From: Clostridia bacterium
GTDB taxonomy: Bacteria > Bacillota > Clostridia > Christensenellales > UBA1242
DNA: 12,018 bases
Reading direction: 5' to 3'
Assembly: GCA_017650795.1 (NCBI GenBank)
Contig: JAGCEE010000122.1
Location: forward strand, 1 to 12,018
Shown here: piece by piece, positions 1 to 5,947 of the stretch
Layout: every line of letters starts with the position of its first letter
Position numbering within the stretch: the stretch's first letter is position 1
Notes under the pieces: model-generated
Told to the model about the DNA's origin: nothing
The model's input: only the letters and a program-made list of their open reading frames with translations
The model's database searches: none
Program-made: the position numbers and the translations under genes

Positions 1-241
1 CTTCCGCATATGTATCATCAATGTCAAAAACACACCATATTTGATTATACAAATTTTCATCAAGGCTTATTGCATAAGAAACTAATTCATCAGGTTGAGC
101 ATTTTTATAAACTACTTTTATAGTAAACATACTTTTATAACTGTTTGTAATACTGTTAAAATAATTTTTTTCAGTTTGTCTACCATTTGTAATTATTAAA
201 ACTGTGTCTCGTATTTTTTTTTGCTTTTGTATTCTTTTCAC
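1..241 (-). CDS. RloB/AbiLii-like putative TOPRIM nuclease, partial (C-terminus outside window)
   Basis: Only the first 80 codons are present; the gene runs off the left edge. Start is GTG at 239-241, preceded by GGGGG seven bases upstream, within the end of the ATPase frame. The protein begins MKRIQKQKK and carries NGRQTEKNYF (residues 19-28), matching the G-x-x-TE-x-x-YF signature of RloB proteins, and then WCVFDIDD (69-76). The acidic pair D73/D75, together with E24, looks like the Glu and DxD motifs of a TOPRIM fold; that reading is inference from motif spacing. RloB/AbiLii proteins are known companions of RloA/AbiL-type AAA ATPases in restriction islands and phage abortive infection. The ATPase-type gene is immediately upstream (2-base gap), so the two are very likely co-transcribed and translationally coupled. 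No active-site residues can be checked beyond residue 80. Confidence 0.8.
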   Translation of the reverse strand, partial: MKRIQKQKKIRDTVLIITNGRQTEKNYFNSITNSYKSMFTIKVVYKNAQPDELVSYAISLDENLYNQIWCVFDIDDTYAE

Positions 242-243
242 TA

Positions 244-1545
244 CTACACCCCCTTAATTGAAGGTATAGCTGAATAAAAACCTGCTAAATACTTTTTGCT
301 AAACAAATCGGTTTTTCTAACATCGTTAAAATCTGAAAGTGAAAAAAATTCAGTAGCTCCAAACTTGTTTTTTGTTGCAAAATATATTTGGTCTCTTCTT
401 AAATTATCATCCATTAGAAGAACATTATGTGCTGTTGAAATTTATTGAGCATTGTTTATATTTTTGTTTATTGAATTGAAAGATTTAAATATATAATCCA
501 CTATTAAGAAGTTTAGTTTACTATCTATTTCATCAATTACTAAAACTCCACCCCTATCCAAAACTTTTAATATTAAGCCTAATATTGACAATAATCTATA
601 AGTGCCATCAGAGTGGAAGCCAAAATCTCTTTCCAAGTAAACTTCTTTCTTACCAACAATATTGTGCTCTTTATTAAATACATTAAACTCTGTTTTTAAA
701 TCTAATCCAAGCACTTCCTTATCTAATGGCATAAATTGAGGAGGATGCTTTCCTTTAACTCTAATATATGGATCTGTTTTATCTGCAATTTTCTCTTGGA
801 CAACGCTAAAGTTTTCAACTCCAATATCTGCCTGTTTAATAAAATCAAGTGCTAGTTTTGCATATTTACCATCATCTTCTTGGTAGATTTTGTATTTATT
901 CATAACTTCATCATTAACAATAATCAAATTTGGTTCACTAAACCATTCTAAAACGTTTCTTAAATCTAATATAGTTTCTTCATCTAAAGCTAAGAATGGT
1001 GTGTTTGCAAACGATAAAAATAAACTTTGACTATTTATATTGCCAATCGAATTTTTCTTTTTCTTAGAAGTATTTAAGTCAACACCAATTATATTTCTAT
1101 TAAATATATCAACCAATCTACCATTTGTTCTTTTTCTTAAAAACTCATTTGTAAATTGATTATTTGTTATTTCAAAACCATAATCATAGAAAATGTCTTT
1201 TGCTACAAGTTCTATTTCAAACAAAGTTGATTCTTTATCTGAACCATCGAAAAAAGCAAAAGGGGTATTTTGTTGAACTACTGGGTTTAAAGGGTTTGAA
1301 GATGTTAAAACGAGAGCCCTCATAAAATCAAGACTTTTTACTAGGTTTGTTTTACCACTTGCGTTTGCACCAAAAATAACTGCTGTCTTAAGCAATTCGT
1401 TTTCATATTTAGGAAAAATTTTTTCATCGCATTTAAATGTATTTAATTCAGCAAACTCTTTATTAGAAATTGCTTGCATTGAAAAAATAGTTTCTTCATA
1501 AAAAGACCTAAAATTTTTTATTTTTAAATTAACTAAACTATTCAT
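244..1545 (-). pseudogene. AAA15 family (RloA/AbiLi-like) ATPase, interrupted by an in-frame TAA
   Basis: This is a COG1106-type ATPase, a family linked to defence with RloB. ATG at 1543-1545 is chosen because GGAGG lies four bases upstream; an earlier ATG at 1561-1563 sits at the predicted transcription start. The N-terminus is typical (LKIKNFRSF), Walker A is GANASGKT at residues 59-66, and Walker B VLVIDEID is at 334-341. The frame stops at a TAA (442-444) after residue 367. Without that stop, the same frame continues 65 codons to TAG at 244-246, giving 433 residues, the usual family size. The extra part reads ISTAHN, then LLRRDQIYF, SLSDF and GFYSAIPSI, which are the conserved H-loop and C-terminal blocks of the family. 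So one TTA to TAA change, or a sequencing error, explains the break. The truncated 367-residue product would lack the H-loop histidine. Downstream rloB-like gene is intact as far as visible. Confidence 0.85.
442..444 (-). other. Premature ochre stop within the ATPase frame
   Basis: The codons around the stop read Asn-Ala-Gln-TAA-Ile-Ser-Thr-Ala-His. Family members commonly have a hydrophobic residue, often Leu, at this point just before the H-loop, and TTA (Leu) differs from TAA by one base. No frameshift is needed to restore the reading frame, and sequence on both sides of the stop matches the family. Confidence 0.85.
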
Positions 1546-1567
1546 AGTTCCTCCAATGATCATTTAT

Positions 1568-1595
1568 ATTATAGCATAAAATTTTTATTTGTCAA
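1568..1595 (-). promoter_or_regulatory. Sigma-A promoter of the ATPase-rloB pair
   Basis: On the minus strand TTGACA (1595-1590) is followed after 16 bases by TATAAT (1573-1568), both perfect consensus, and the -10 is preceded by TGC, an extended -10. The predicted start near 1561 leaves a leader of about 16 bases holding GGAGG before the ATG at 1545. This is the best promoter in the window, implying strong constitutive transcription of a gene that appears broken. Confidence 0.85.
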
Positions 1596-1714
1596 TAAAT
1601 TATATGCCATTTTTGCAAAAAATATGCAAAAGTCCAACATAATATACTTAAAATTACGCAATTATTCAAAATATCAATTCCTCATATTGTTTCTCTATAC
1701 AATAGAAATGGTTT

Positions 1715-1740
1715 GGTATCAAGATTTTTTGATACCAAAA
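1715..1740. repeat. Inverted GGTATCAA/TTGATACC repeat, left side of tRNA-Arg
   Basis: GGTATCAA (1715-1722) and TTGATACC (1729-1736) form a perfect 8-bp inverted repeat with a 6-base centre. The right arm extends to TTGATACCAAAA (1729-1740), the same 12-mer that occurs twice in tandem at 1962-1985 on the other side of the tRNA gene. These could be recombinase arm-binding sites left by an integrative element; function is inferred. Confidence 0.6.
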
Positions 1741-1764
1741 CTGGCTAAAATTGTATTAAACAAC

Positions 1765-1787
1765 AAAAAAACCACTATATTTAGTGG
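1765..1787 (-). terminator. Rho-independent terminator of tRNA-Arg
   Basis: On the minus strand CCACTA (1787-1782) pairs with TAGTGG (1777-1772) around a 4-base loop, followed by seven T residues. It starts six bases after the encoded CCA end of the tRNA and separates tRNA transcription from the ATPase gene. Confidence 0.85.
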
Positions 1788-1792
1788 CTTCA

Positions 1793-1869
<77 letters not shown>

Positions 1870-1937
1870 AAAATGGGTTTAGTTTTACGACTTAACTCTC
1901 GGTCAAAGTTACGAAATTTATTAAACAACATTTTATG

Positions 1938-1963
1938 AAACGCAAGAAATTTTGCGTTTTTTT
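1938..1963 (+). terminator. Rho-independent terminator (orphan)
   Basis: AAACGCAA (1938-1945) and TTGCGTTT (1952-1959) form an 8-bp stem around GAAATT, running into a T-tract to 1963. It points along the plus strand, yet no plus-strand gene precedes it in this window, so it probably belonged to a gene since lost from the tRNA-Arg locus. On the minus strand the T-tract is missing. Confidence 0.65.
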
Positions 1964-1985
1964 GATACCAAAATTGATACCAAAA
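1962..1985 (+). repeat. Tandem 12-bp repeat TTGATACCAAAA x2
   Basis: Two identical head-to-tail copies lie at 1962-1973 and 1974-1985, and a third copy lies left of the tRNA gene at 1729-1740. Both the last tandem copy and the left copy are followed by CTG, so the match extends to 15 bases. Direct repeats flanking a tRNA core resemble arm-type sites of tyrosine-recombinase attachment regions. Binding by an integrase is an inference; no integrase gene is seen here. Confidence 0.7.
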
Positions 1986-2051
1986 CTGCTTTTTTGAGAA
2001 TGTCAATTCGCTAAAAGTGCCGAAAATAAAGGGATTTAGCGATTTGATATT

Positions 2052-2106
<55 letters not shown>

Positions 2107-2524
2107 ATATTATGTTTTTTGAGTGTTTGGGTGAACTTTTGGTGAACTTTGGTTTTGAGTTAGTTTACATTGCTTGCAAATTGTCAGTGTTTTAGGGAGG
2201 TTTAGAGATTTTATTTTTGTCCAAGTCGATACTTAGGAGGTCGAAGGTATATACCTTTACCTATGGGGTCAAAAATTAAATTATTTTTTTAGATTTGATG
2301 TTTTATAGTTGGTGCAAATATGAATTATGCATATGTTATTTTTACCAGTAAATCATAGCACAATATGGTTAATAATGCAAGAAATCTTTTGGTTTTTATT
2401 GTTTGTGGTGTGGAAAAGTGTGGTGGGTGTTATTTAAAATGTAAGCCATACTATATTAATATGGTGGGTGTTTTTGAATAAATAAGCAGATAAAATTTTT
2501 TAATACAAACATTGCAAAATGTGC
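2107..2524. other. Gene-free interval with short repeats
   Basis: No convincing coding region is found in these 418 bases. Features seen are a tandem GGTGAACTTT repeat (2130-2139 and 2141-2150), a third copy of the tRNA core word ACTTAGGAGG (2231-2240; also at 2066-2075) followed by the palindrome AAGGTATATACCTT (2244-2257), and a direct repeat TGGTGGGTGTT (2421-2431 and 2462-2472) with a weak CCATA/TATGG hairpin before the second copy. The interval looks like residue of element turnover between the tRNA locus and the rplJ promoter. Confidence 0.5.
2130..2150 (+). repeat. Tandem GGTGAACTTT repeat beside the tRNA remnant
   Basis: Two copies, 2130-2139 and 2141-2150, have an 11-base period. 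They lie 24 bases from the 5' end of the tRNA-Arg remnant, mirroring the position of the TTGATACCAAAA tandem beside the intact tRNA, although the sequence differs. This could be a second, unrelated set of recombinase arm sites. Confidence 0.5.
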
Positions 2525-2553
2525 TTGACAACTAATATATATTATGCTAAACT
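2525..2553 (+). promoter_or_regulatory. Sigma-A promoter of rplJ-rplL
   Basis: TTGACA (2525-2530), a 17-base spacer and TAAACT (2548-2553). Transcription should start near 2560, giving a leader of about 170 bases that contains the L10 regulatory structure. Confidence 0.8.
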
Positions 2554-2559
2554 TTGCTC

Positions 2560-2731
2560 CGTAAATAAAAAGTGTCCTTTTTCCAAAGACAGCAAGTGGG
2601 CTTGCCCATAAATTAATACTTGCCGAGGTATAAAAGTTTGAAATGTAAGGTTTATTCCTTCTTTTGGCTTTTCTTTGGCTAAAAGAGGGGATTTTTAGTT
2701 TACATACAAACTTAAATTAAGGAGGCAAATC
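2560..2731 (+). promoter_or_regulatory. Ribosomal protein L10 leader (autoregulatory RNA)
   Basis: The leader contains the conserved core of the L10 leader family: AAAGACAGCAAGTGGGCTTG from 2585, then TACTTGCCGAGGT ending at 2629. GCAAGT and ACTTGC form the stem around the small GGGC/GCCC hairpin. Downstream, CCTTCTTTT (2657-2665) can pair with AAAAGAGGG (2681-2689) ahead of GATTTTTAG, and ATGTAA (2643-2648) can pair with TTACAT (2700-2705), so a terminator or anti-terminator switch is plausible. In known cases the L10(L12)4 complex binds this RNA and represses its own operon. The core is clear; the exact attenuation mechanism here is inference. Confidence 0.85.
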
Positions 2732-3217
2732 GTGAGCGCAAATTTAGAAGCAAAAAAAGTTTTGGTTGAAGAGATTAAAGAAAAAATAAATTCAGCCATA
2801 TCACTTACTTTTGTGGATTATTGTGGCCTTACCGTTGAGGAAGACACAACCATGCGTAGAGCTTTCCGAGAAGCGGGTGTTGAGTATAAGGTTTACAAAA
2901 ACAGACTTATGCTTAAAGCATTAAACGAACTTGGTTTTACCGGTTATGATGATGTTTTACAAGGAACAACTGCTGTTGCATTTGGAATCAAGGACGAAGT
3001 TTCTGCACCAAAAATTATAGCAGATACAATGGATAAGATTAAAAAGCTTGAAATCAAATGTGGAATGCTTAATGGTAAAAGAATAGATGCCAAAATGGTT
3101 GAAACACTTGCCAAGATACCATCAAAAGAAGTGCTTATTTCCAAACTTTTATACTTACTACAAAGCCCTGTCAGAAGAGTTGCTATTGCTCTTAATGAAG
3201 TGGCAAAAAGAGGTTAG
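2732..3217 (+). CDS. rplJ: 50S ribosomal protein L10
   Basis: Stalk-base protein that anchors L7/L12 dimers to 23S rRNA. At 161 residues it is normal for a short Firmicutes L10. The N-terminal globular domain shows the usual motifs: VEEIKEKINSA, FVDYCGLTVEE and VYKNRLMLKALNELG. The C-terminal helix (SPVRRVAIALNEVAKRG) is the L12-binding arm. Start is GTG at 2732 with AAGGAGG six bases upstream; no in-frame ATG would give the conserved N-terminus. It follows the L10 leader and precedes rplL by 45 bases, so the two form one operon under feedback control. rpoB does not follow, unlike in most Firmicutes. Confidence 0.96.
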   Translation: MSANLEAKKVLVEEIKEKINSAISLTFVDYCGLTVEEDTTMRRAFREAGVEYKVYKNRLMLKALNELGFTGYDDVLQGTTAVAFGIKDEVSAPKIIADTMDKIKKLEIKCGMLNGKRIDAKMVETLAKIPSKEVLISKLLYLLQSPVRRVAIALNEVAKRG

Positions 3218-3262
3218 TGTATTAGTTTAAACAAAATTAAAAATTAAGGAGAGAATAAAAAA

Positions 3263-3631
3263 ATGGAATTAAAAGAAATTGTTGAAGAAATCAAATCAAA
3301 AACCGTTGTAGAAATCAACGAACTTGTAAAAATGTTAGAAGAAGAATTTGGCGTTAGTGCCGCTGCTGCTGTAGTAGCTGGCCCTGCCGCTGCTGCTGGT
3401 CCTGCTGCCGCAGAAGAAAAGAGTGAATTTACAGTTGCACTTAAAGATGTTGGTGCTAACAAAATCGCTGTTATTAAAGCAGTTAGAGAAATCACAGGAC
3501 TTGGACTTTCAGAAGCAAAAGCACTTGTTGATAATGCTCCTTCTACAATTAAAGAAAACGTTCCAACTGACCAAGCAAAAGAGATGGAAGCAAAACTCAA
3601 AGAAGCTGGCGCAACAGTTGAATTAAAATAA
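3263..3631 (+). CDS. rplL: 50S ribosomal protein L7/L12
   Basis: Multicopy stalk protein that recruits and stimulates translational GTPases. Its 122 residues follow the family layout: N-terminal dimerisation helices (1-35), an Ala/Gly/Pro-rich hinge (about 34-51, GPAAAAGPAAAEE) and the C-terminal domain with EFTVALKDVGANKIAVIKAVREI, GLGLSEAKALVD and EAGATVELK. SD AAGGAG lies 11 bases before the ATG, rather long but acceptable. It shares the rplJ transcript and ends at a strong terminator ten bases past its stop. The encoded hinge is GC-rich against an AT-rich background because of its alanine codons, not because of transfer. Confidence 0.97.
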   Translation: MELKEIVEEIKSKTVVEINELVKMLEEEFGVSAAAAVVAGPAAAAGPAAAEEKSEFTVALKDVGANKIAVIKAVREITGLGLSEAKALVDNAPSTIKENVPTDQAKEMEAKLKEAGATVELK

Positions 3632-3640
3632 GTTTGTATT

Positions 3641-3669
3641 AAAAAATGTAGGTTAGACCTACATTTTTT
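3641..3669 (+). terminator. Terminator of the rplJ-rplL operon
   Basis: A perfect 13-bp inverted repeat, AAAAAATGTAGGT (3641-3653) and ACCTACATTTTTT (3657-3669), with a TAG loop and T-tract. It ends the operon before any rpoB. Confidence 0.92.
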
Positions 3670-3715
3670 ATTGTAAAAAAAATTATGTTTATAAGCGATA
3701 AATAAAGAGGTAAAA

Positions 3716-4816
3716 ATGGATAAAAAGAATATAACAAAAATTGTGATAACGGGAGGGCCTTGTGCGGGCAAGACCACAGCAATGAGTAGAATAAGGGAAA
3801 AGTTTACCGACATGGGATATGTGGTTATTTTTGTGCCAGAAACATCAACTGAGTTAATTTCTAATGGAATTGCACCATGGACACTTTACAATAATTCAAA
3901 ATATCAAGAAGTGCTAATAAATCTGCAAATAGAAAAAGAGAAGATATTTGAAAAAGCCGCAAAAGAGAGCAAGGGCGGAGATAAAGTGCTTATTGTTTGC
4001 GATAGGGGTGTTTTGGATAGCAAAGCATATATTTCTGATGATGGTTTTAAACAAATACTAAAAAGGTGTGGTTTGGATGAGATTACACTTAGAGATGGTT
4101 ATGAGGCAGTATTTCATTTAGTGACGGCGGCAAAGGGTGCGGAGGAGTTTTATACATTAGCAAACAACTCGGCAAGGACAGAAACTGCCGAAAAGGCGAT
4201 AGAACTAGACGAAAAAACAATGCATGCATGGATTGGACACCCTCATCTTAGGGTAATAGACAACTCAACTAATTTTGAAGAAAAACTAAAAAAACTAATA
4301 GAGGAAATATCAGCATTTTTAGGCGAGCCAAAGCCATATGAAATTGAGCGAAAATTCTTAATTGAATATCCCGATATTAAAATGCTAAGTAGTAGTGATT
4401 TTGTTAAAAAAACCGAGATTATTCAAACATATCTTGTTTCGCATGGGGGTGATGAGGTCAGATTAAGACAGAGTGGTTTAAATGGACACTTCACTTATAC
4501 CATAACAACAAAGAAAAAGATAAGTGGGGTAAAGAGAATAGAAATAGAAAAAAGAATTACCAAAGATGAATATGTAAATTTATTACTAAGAGCAGATACC
4601 TCTAAAAAACAAATAAGAAAGACAAGATATCGCTTTATGTATGATAATCAATATTTTGAAGTAGACATATATCCATTTTGGAAAGACAAAGCAATTATGG
4701 AAATTGAATTAAAAGACGAAAATCAAAAAATTCAAATACCAAACTTTATTAGCGTAATAAAAGAAGTGACAGAAGATGATAACTACAAGAACTCGTCACT
4801 AGCAAATGTTAAATAA
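3716..4816 (+). CDS. P-loop kinase-like/CYTH (triphosphate tunnel) fusion protein
   Basis: Two domains. The N-terminal half (1-205) is an AAA_28-type P-loop NTPase: Walker A GGPCAGKT at 13-20, FVPETSTELI at 39-48, and VLIVCDRG at 91-98 as the Walker B-like strand. The C-terminal half (207-366) is a CYTH domain: the ExExK signature EIERK at 209-213, then arginines in VRLRQ (249, 251), lysines 266-268, EIEK at 276-279, R305/R307, D317 and EIE at 329-331, i.e. the charged residues that line a metal-triphosphate tunnel. The same order of domains occurs in TTD14-type proteins of animals and in uncharacterised bacterial homologues. Bacterial function is unknown; it may bind or phosphorylate a nucleotide-like ligand and handle a triphosphate. 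SD GAGG lies just before the ATG. It is transcribed alone, with terminators on both sides. Confidence 0.85.
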   Translation: MDKKNITKIVITGGPCAGKTTAMSRIREKFTDMGYVVIFVPETSTELISNGIAPWTLYNNSKYQEVLINLQIEKEKIFEKAAKESKGGDKVLIVCDRGVLDSKAYISDDGFKQILKRCGLDEITLRDGYEAVFHLVTAAKGAEEFYTLANNSARTETAEKAIELDEKTMHAWIGHPHLRVIDNSTNFEEKLKKLIEEISAFLGEPKPYEIERKFLIEYPDIKMLSSSDFVKKTEIIQTYLVSHGGDEVRLRQSGLNGHFTYTITTKKKISGVKRIEIEKRITKDEYVNLLLRADTSKKQIRKTRYRFMYDNQYFEVDIYPFWKDKAIMEIELKDENQKIQIPNFISVIKEVTEDDNYKNSSLANVK

Positions 4817-4825
4817 AAAGCTTAT

Positions 4826-4857
4826 AAAAATGCCAAACAAACCGTTTGGCATTTTTT
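4826..4857. terminator. Bidirectional terminator between the CYTH fusion gene and divIC
   Basis: AAAAATGCCAAAC (4826-4838) and GTTTGGCATTTTT (4844-4856) form a 13-bp stem with an ACAAACC-type loop, with T-tracts in both directions. It serves the plus-strand gene ending at 4816 and the minus-strand divIC gene ending at 4925. Confidence 0.9.
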
Positions 4858-4924
4858 ATATGCAACAATAAATTTGGCAATGCGAAAGTTTTTAAACATG
4901 GGCAGAATTACGTGATTTATTTAA

Positions 4925-5209
4925 TTACTTTATTTCAACAGCAATATCTCCACTATTGCCATAATTTTCGTTATTATACCCCTCATGAGAATAGTGGTCG
5001 TTTTTGTAGTCTTCTGATTGCAAGTAGTCTAATGTTTCTTGTTTTTCTTTTAGTTCTTCTTCTTTTTGTTCTAACTCTATTTGCGAATTGGTTAAGTTAT
5101 TTCTTTTAATTTGAAGAGAAACACTTTGTATTATTCCAACAAAAACAAGCACTATTGGTATTAGTAGCGCTATTGCAAAAACAAATTTAACCATTTTTGT
5201 TTGTTTCAT
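4925..5209 (-). CDS. divIC: Septum formation initiator, DivIC/FtsB-like
   Basis: A 94-residue bitopic membrane protein of the divisome. A short cytosolic N-terminus is followed by one membrane segment (about residues 8-28, KFVFAIALLIPIVLVFVGII), a coiled coil rich in Glu, Lys and Gln (about 30-64), and a tail ending YGNSGDIAVEIK, which matches the family's YGxPGEI ending. The stretch SHEGYNNENYGN is more polar than usual. Its start overlaps the end of yabQ by 23 bases with no good SD, suggesting translational coupling; a second Met (residue 6) is an alternative start. The yabP-yabQ-divIC order is the standard sporulation/division cluster of Firmicutes. Confidence 0.82.
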   Translation of the reverse strand: MKQTKMVKFVFAIALLIPIVLVFVGIIQSVSLQIKRNNLTNSQIELEQKEEELKEKQETLDYLQSEDYKNDHYSHEGYNNENYGNSGDIAVEIK

Positions 5210-5555
5210 CGTTTTTCTTCTTTGGTTTATTTATTAGTTTATTAAGCATATTGTAGCATGATAAATAAAATTTTGCAACAACCTTTCCAAGAGTGTTTCT
5301 TTGGAGCAAAAAAGAAAATAAAAAAACAACGCACACAAATAATCTAAATTGCCCATAATTATGTTTAAGATTTGTAAAGAATAAAATAATCAGCACTATT
5401 GATGTTTGTAAAAAATCAATAAAAAAACATGGAACTTTTTTATTGCCAAATAAAAACTTTATGTAATTACCAATATCAAAAACAATGCCAGAAAAAAATC
5501 CCACAATAATAAATAAAAAAAATAAATATGGTTGATTTAATGTTTCATAAAGCAT
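5187..5555 (-). CDS. yabQ: Spore cortex biosynthesis protein YabQ
   Basis: Membrane protein required for cortex formation during sporulation in Bacillus. Here it is 122 residues, shorter than the roughly 200 of B. subtilis but typical of clostridial forms. Three hydrophobic segments are visible at about residues 9-30, 43-62 and 68-86. GIVFDIGNYIKFLFG after the first segment fits the family pattern. The C-terminus is lysine/asparagine-rich and cytosolic. ATG at 5553-5555 directly follows an in-frame TAA, which fixes the upstream limit; GGAG is 12 bases upstream, a loose fit. It lies between yabP (65-bp gap) and divIC (overlap). Assignment rests partly on context. Confidence 0.82.
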   Translation of the reverse strand: MLYETLNQPYLFFLFIIVGFFSGIVFDIGNYIKFLFGNKKVPCFFIDFLQTSIVLIILFFTNLKHNYGQFRLFVCVVFLFSFLLQRNTLGKVVAKFYLSCYNMLNKLINKPKKKNDETNKNG

Positions 5556-5620
5556 TTACTTAGATGGCTCCAAAATATTAAAATATAAATATAATTTAAA
5601 AATTAAACAAAAAATATAAA

Positions 5621-5884
5621 TTATTTTAAAATTTTTTTTAAAAAACTTCGTTTTTCGTGTATTTCTTCATATTTTAAACAATTTATTTTCCCAACAATAA
5701 GTAGTTCGCCGGTTTCTACTGACAGTTTGTCGGCCTTTAAGTTTTCGCCTTTAATATTTAATTTGTCGCCACATATCAATATGCTTGCTTCCGTTTCGTT
5801 AAGTGATGTTATACCCTCAACGCCGGTTAATTTTATGCTTGCCCTATCATAAATTAAAATACTAGATTTATTTATTTCTGACAT
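5621..5884 (-). CDS. yabP: Sporulation protein YabP
   Basis: A soluble 87-residue member of the YabP/YqfC family, required with YabQ for spore cortex assembly. The pattern IYDRASIKLTGVEGI at 11-25, a beta-rich body and LIVGKINCLKYEE near the C-terminus are typical, the L-x-V-x-G-x-I-x-x-L-x-Y block especially. SD AAGGAG is six bases before the ATG. It is the first gene of the minus-strand cluster and is divergent from comF across a 63-bp gap, so its promoter must lie there or inside comF. I could not identify a clear sigma-E site. The usual upstream yabO gene is not adjacent; comF occupies that position. Confidence 0.86.
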   Translation of the reverse strand: MSEINKSSILIYDRASIKLTGVEGITSLNETEASILICGDKLNIKGENLKADKLSVETGELLIVGKINCLKYEEIHEKRSFLKKILK

Positions 5885-5911
5885 TATATTCTCCTTATAC
5901 TATTTATTTTA

Positions 5912-5940
5912 TTGTTTAATAATGCGAATTATGATAGTAT
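5912..5940 (+). promoter_or_regulatory. Candidate promoter of comF (leaderless)
   Basis: TTGTTT (5912-5917), a 17-base spacer and TAGTAT (5935-5940). Seven bases then separate the -10 from the ATG at 5948, so transcription would begin on the start codon. No Shine-Dalgarno is present between the divergent gene and the ATG. Confidence 0.5.
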
Positions 5941-5947
5941 ATAAAAT

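Noticed and set aside
1546..1563. Upstream ATG (1561-1563) as the ATPase start
   Set aside because: It lies at the predicted transcription start and has no SD, while ATG 1545 has GGAGG directly upstream and the family N-terminus.
2944..3144. Minus-strand frame inside rplJ
   Set aside because: Fully contained in the clear L10 gene, with no SD and no family resemblance.
3244..3813. Minus-strand frame of 189 codons
   Set aside because: It is a shadow of rplL and the terminator region; its hydrophobic, serine/alanine-rich sequence mirrors the L12 coding strand.
4846..5109. Plus-strand frame of 87 codons
   Set aside because: It begins inside a terminator stem and is antisense to divIC.
5885..5947. 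Sigma-E or sigma-G promoter of yabP
   Set aside because: Pieces resembling sporulation -10 elements (TATACTA, CATAATT) exist on the minus strand, but no matching -35 lies at the correct spacing.
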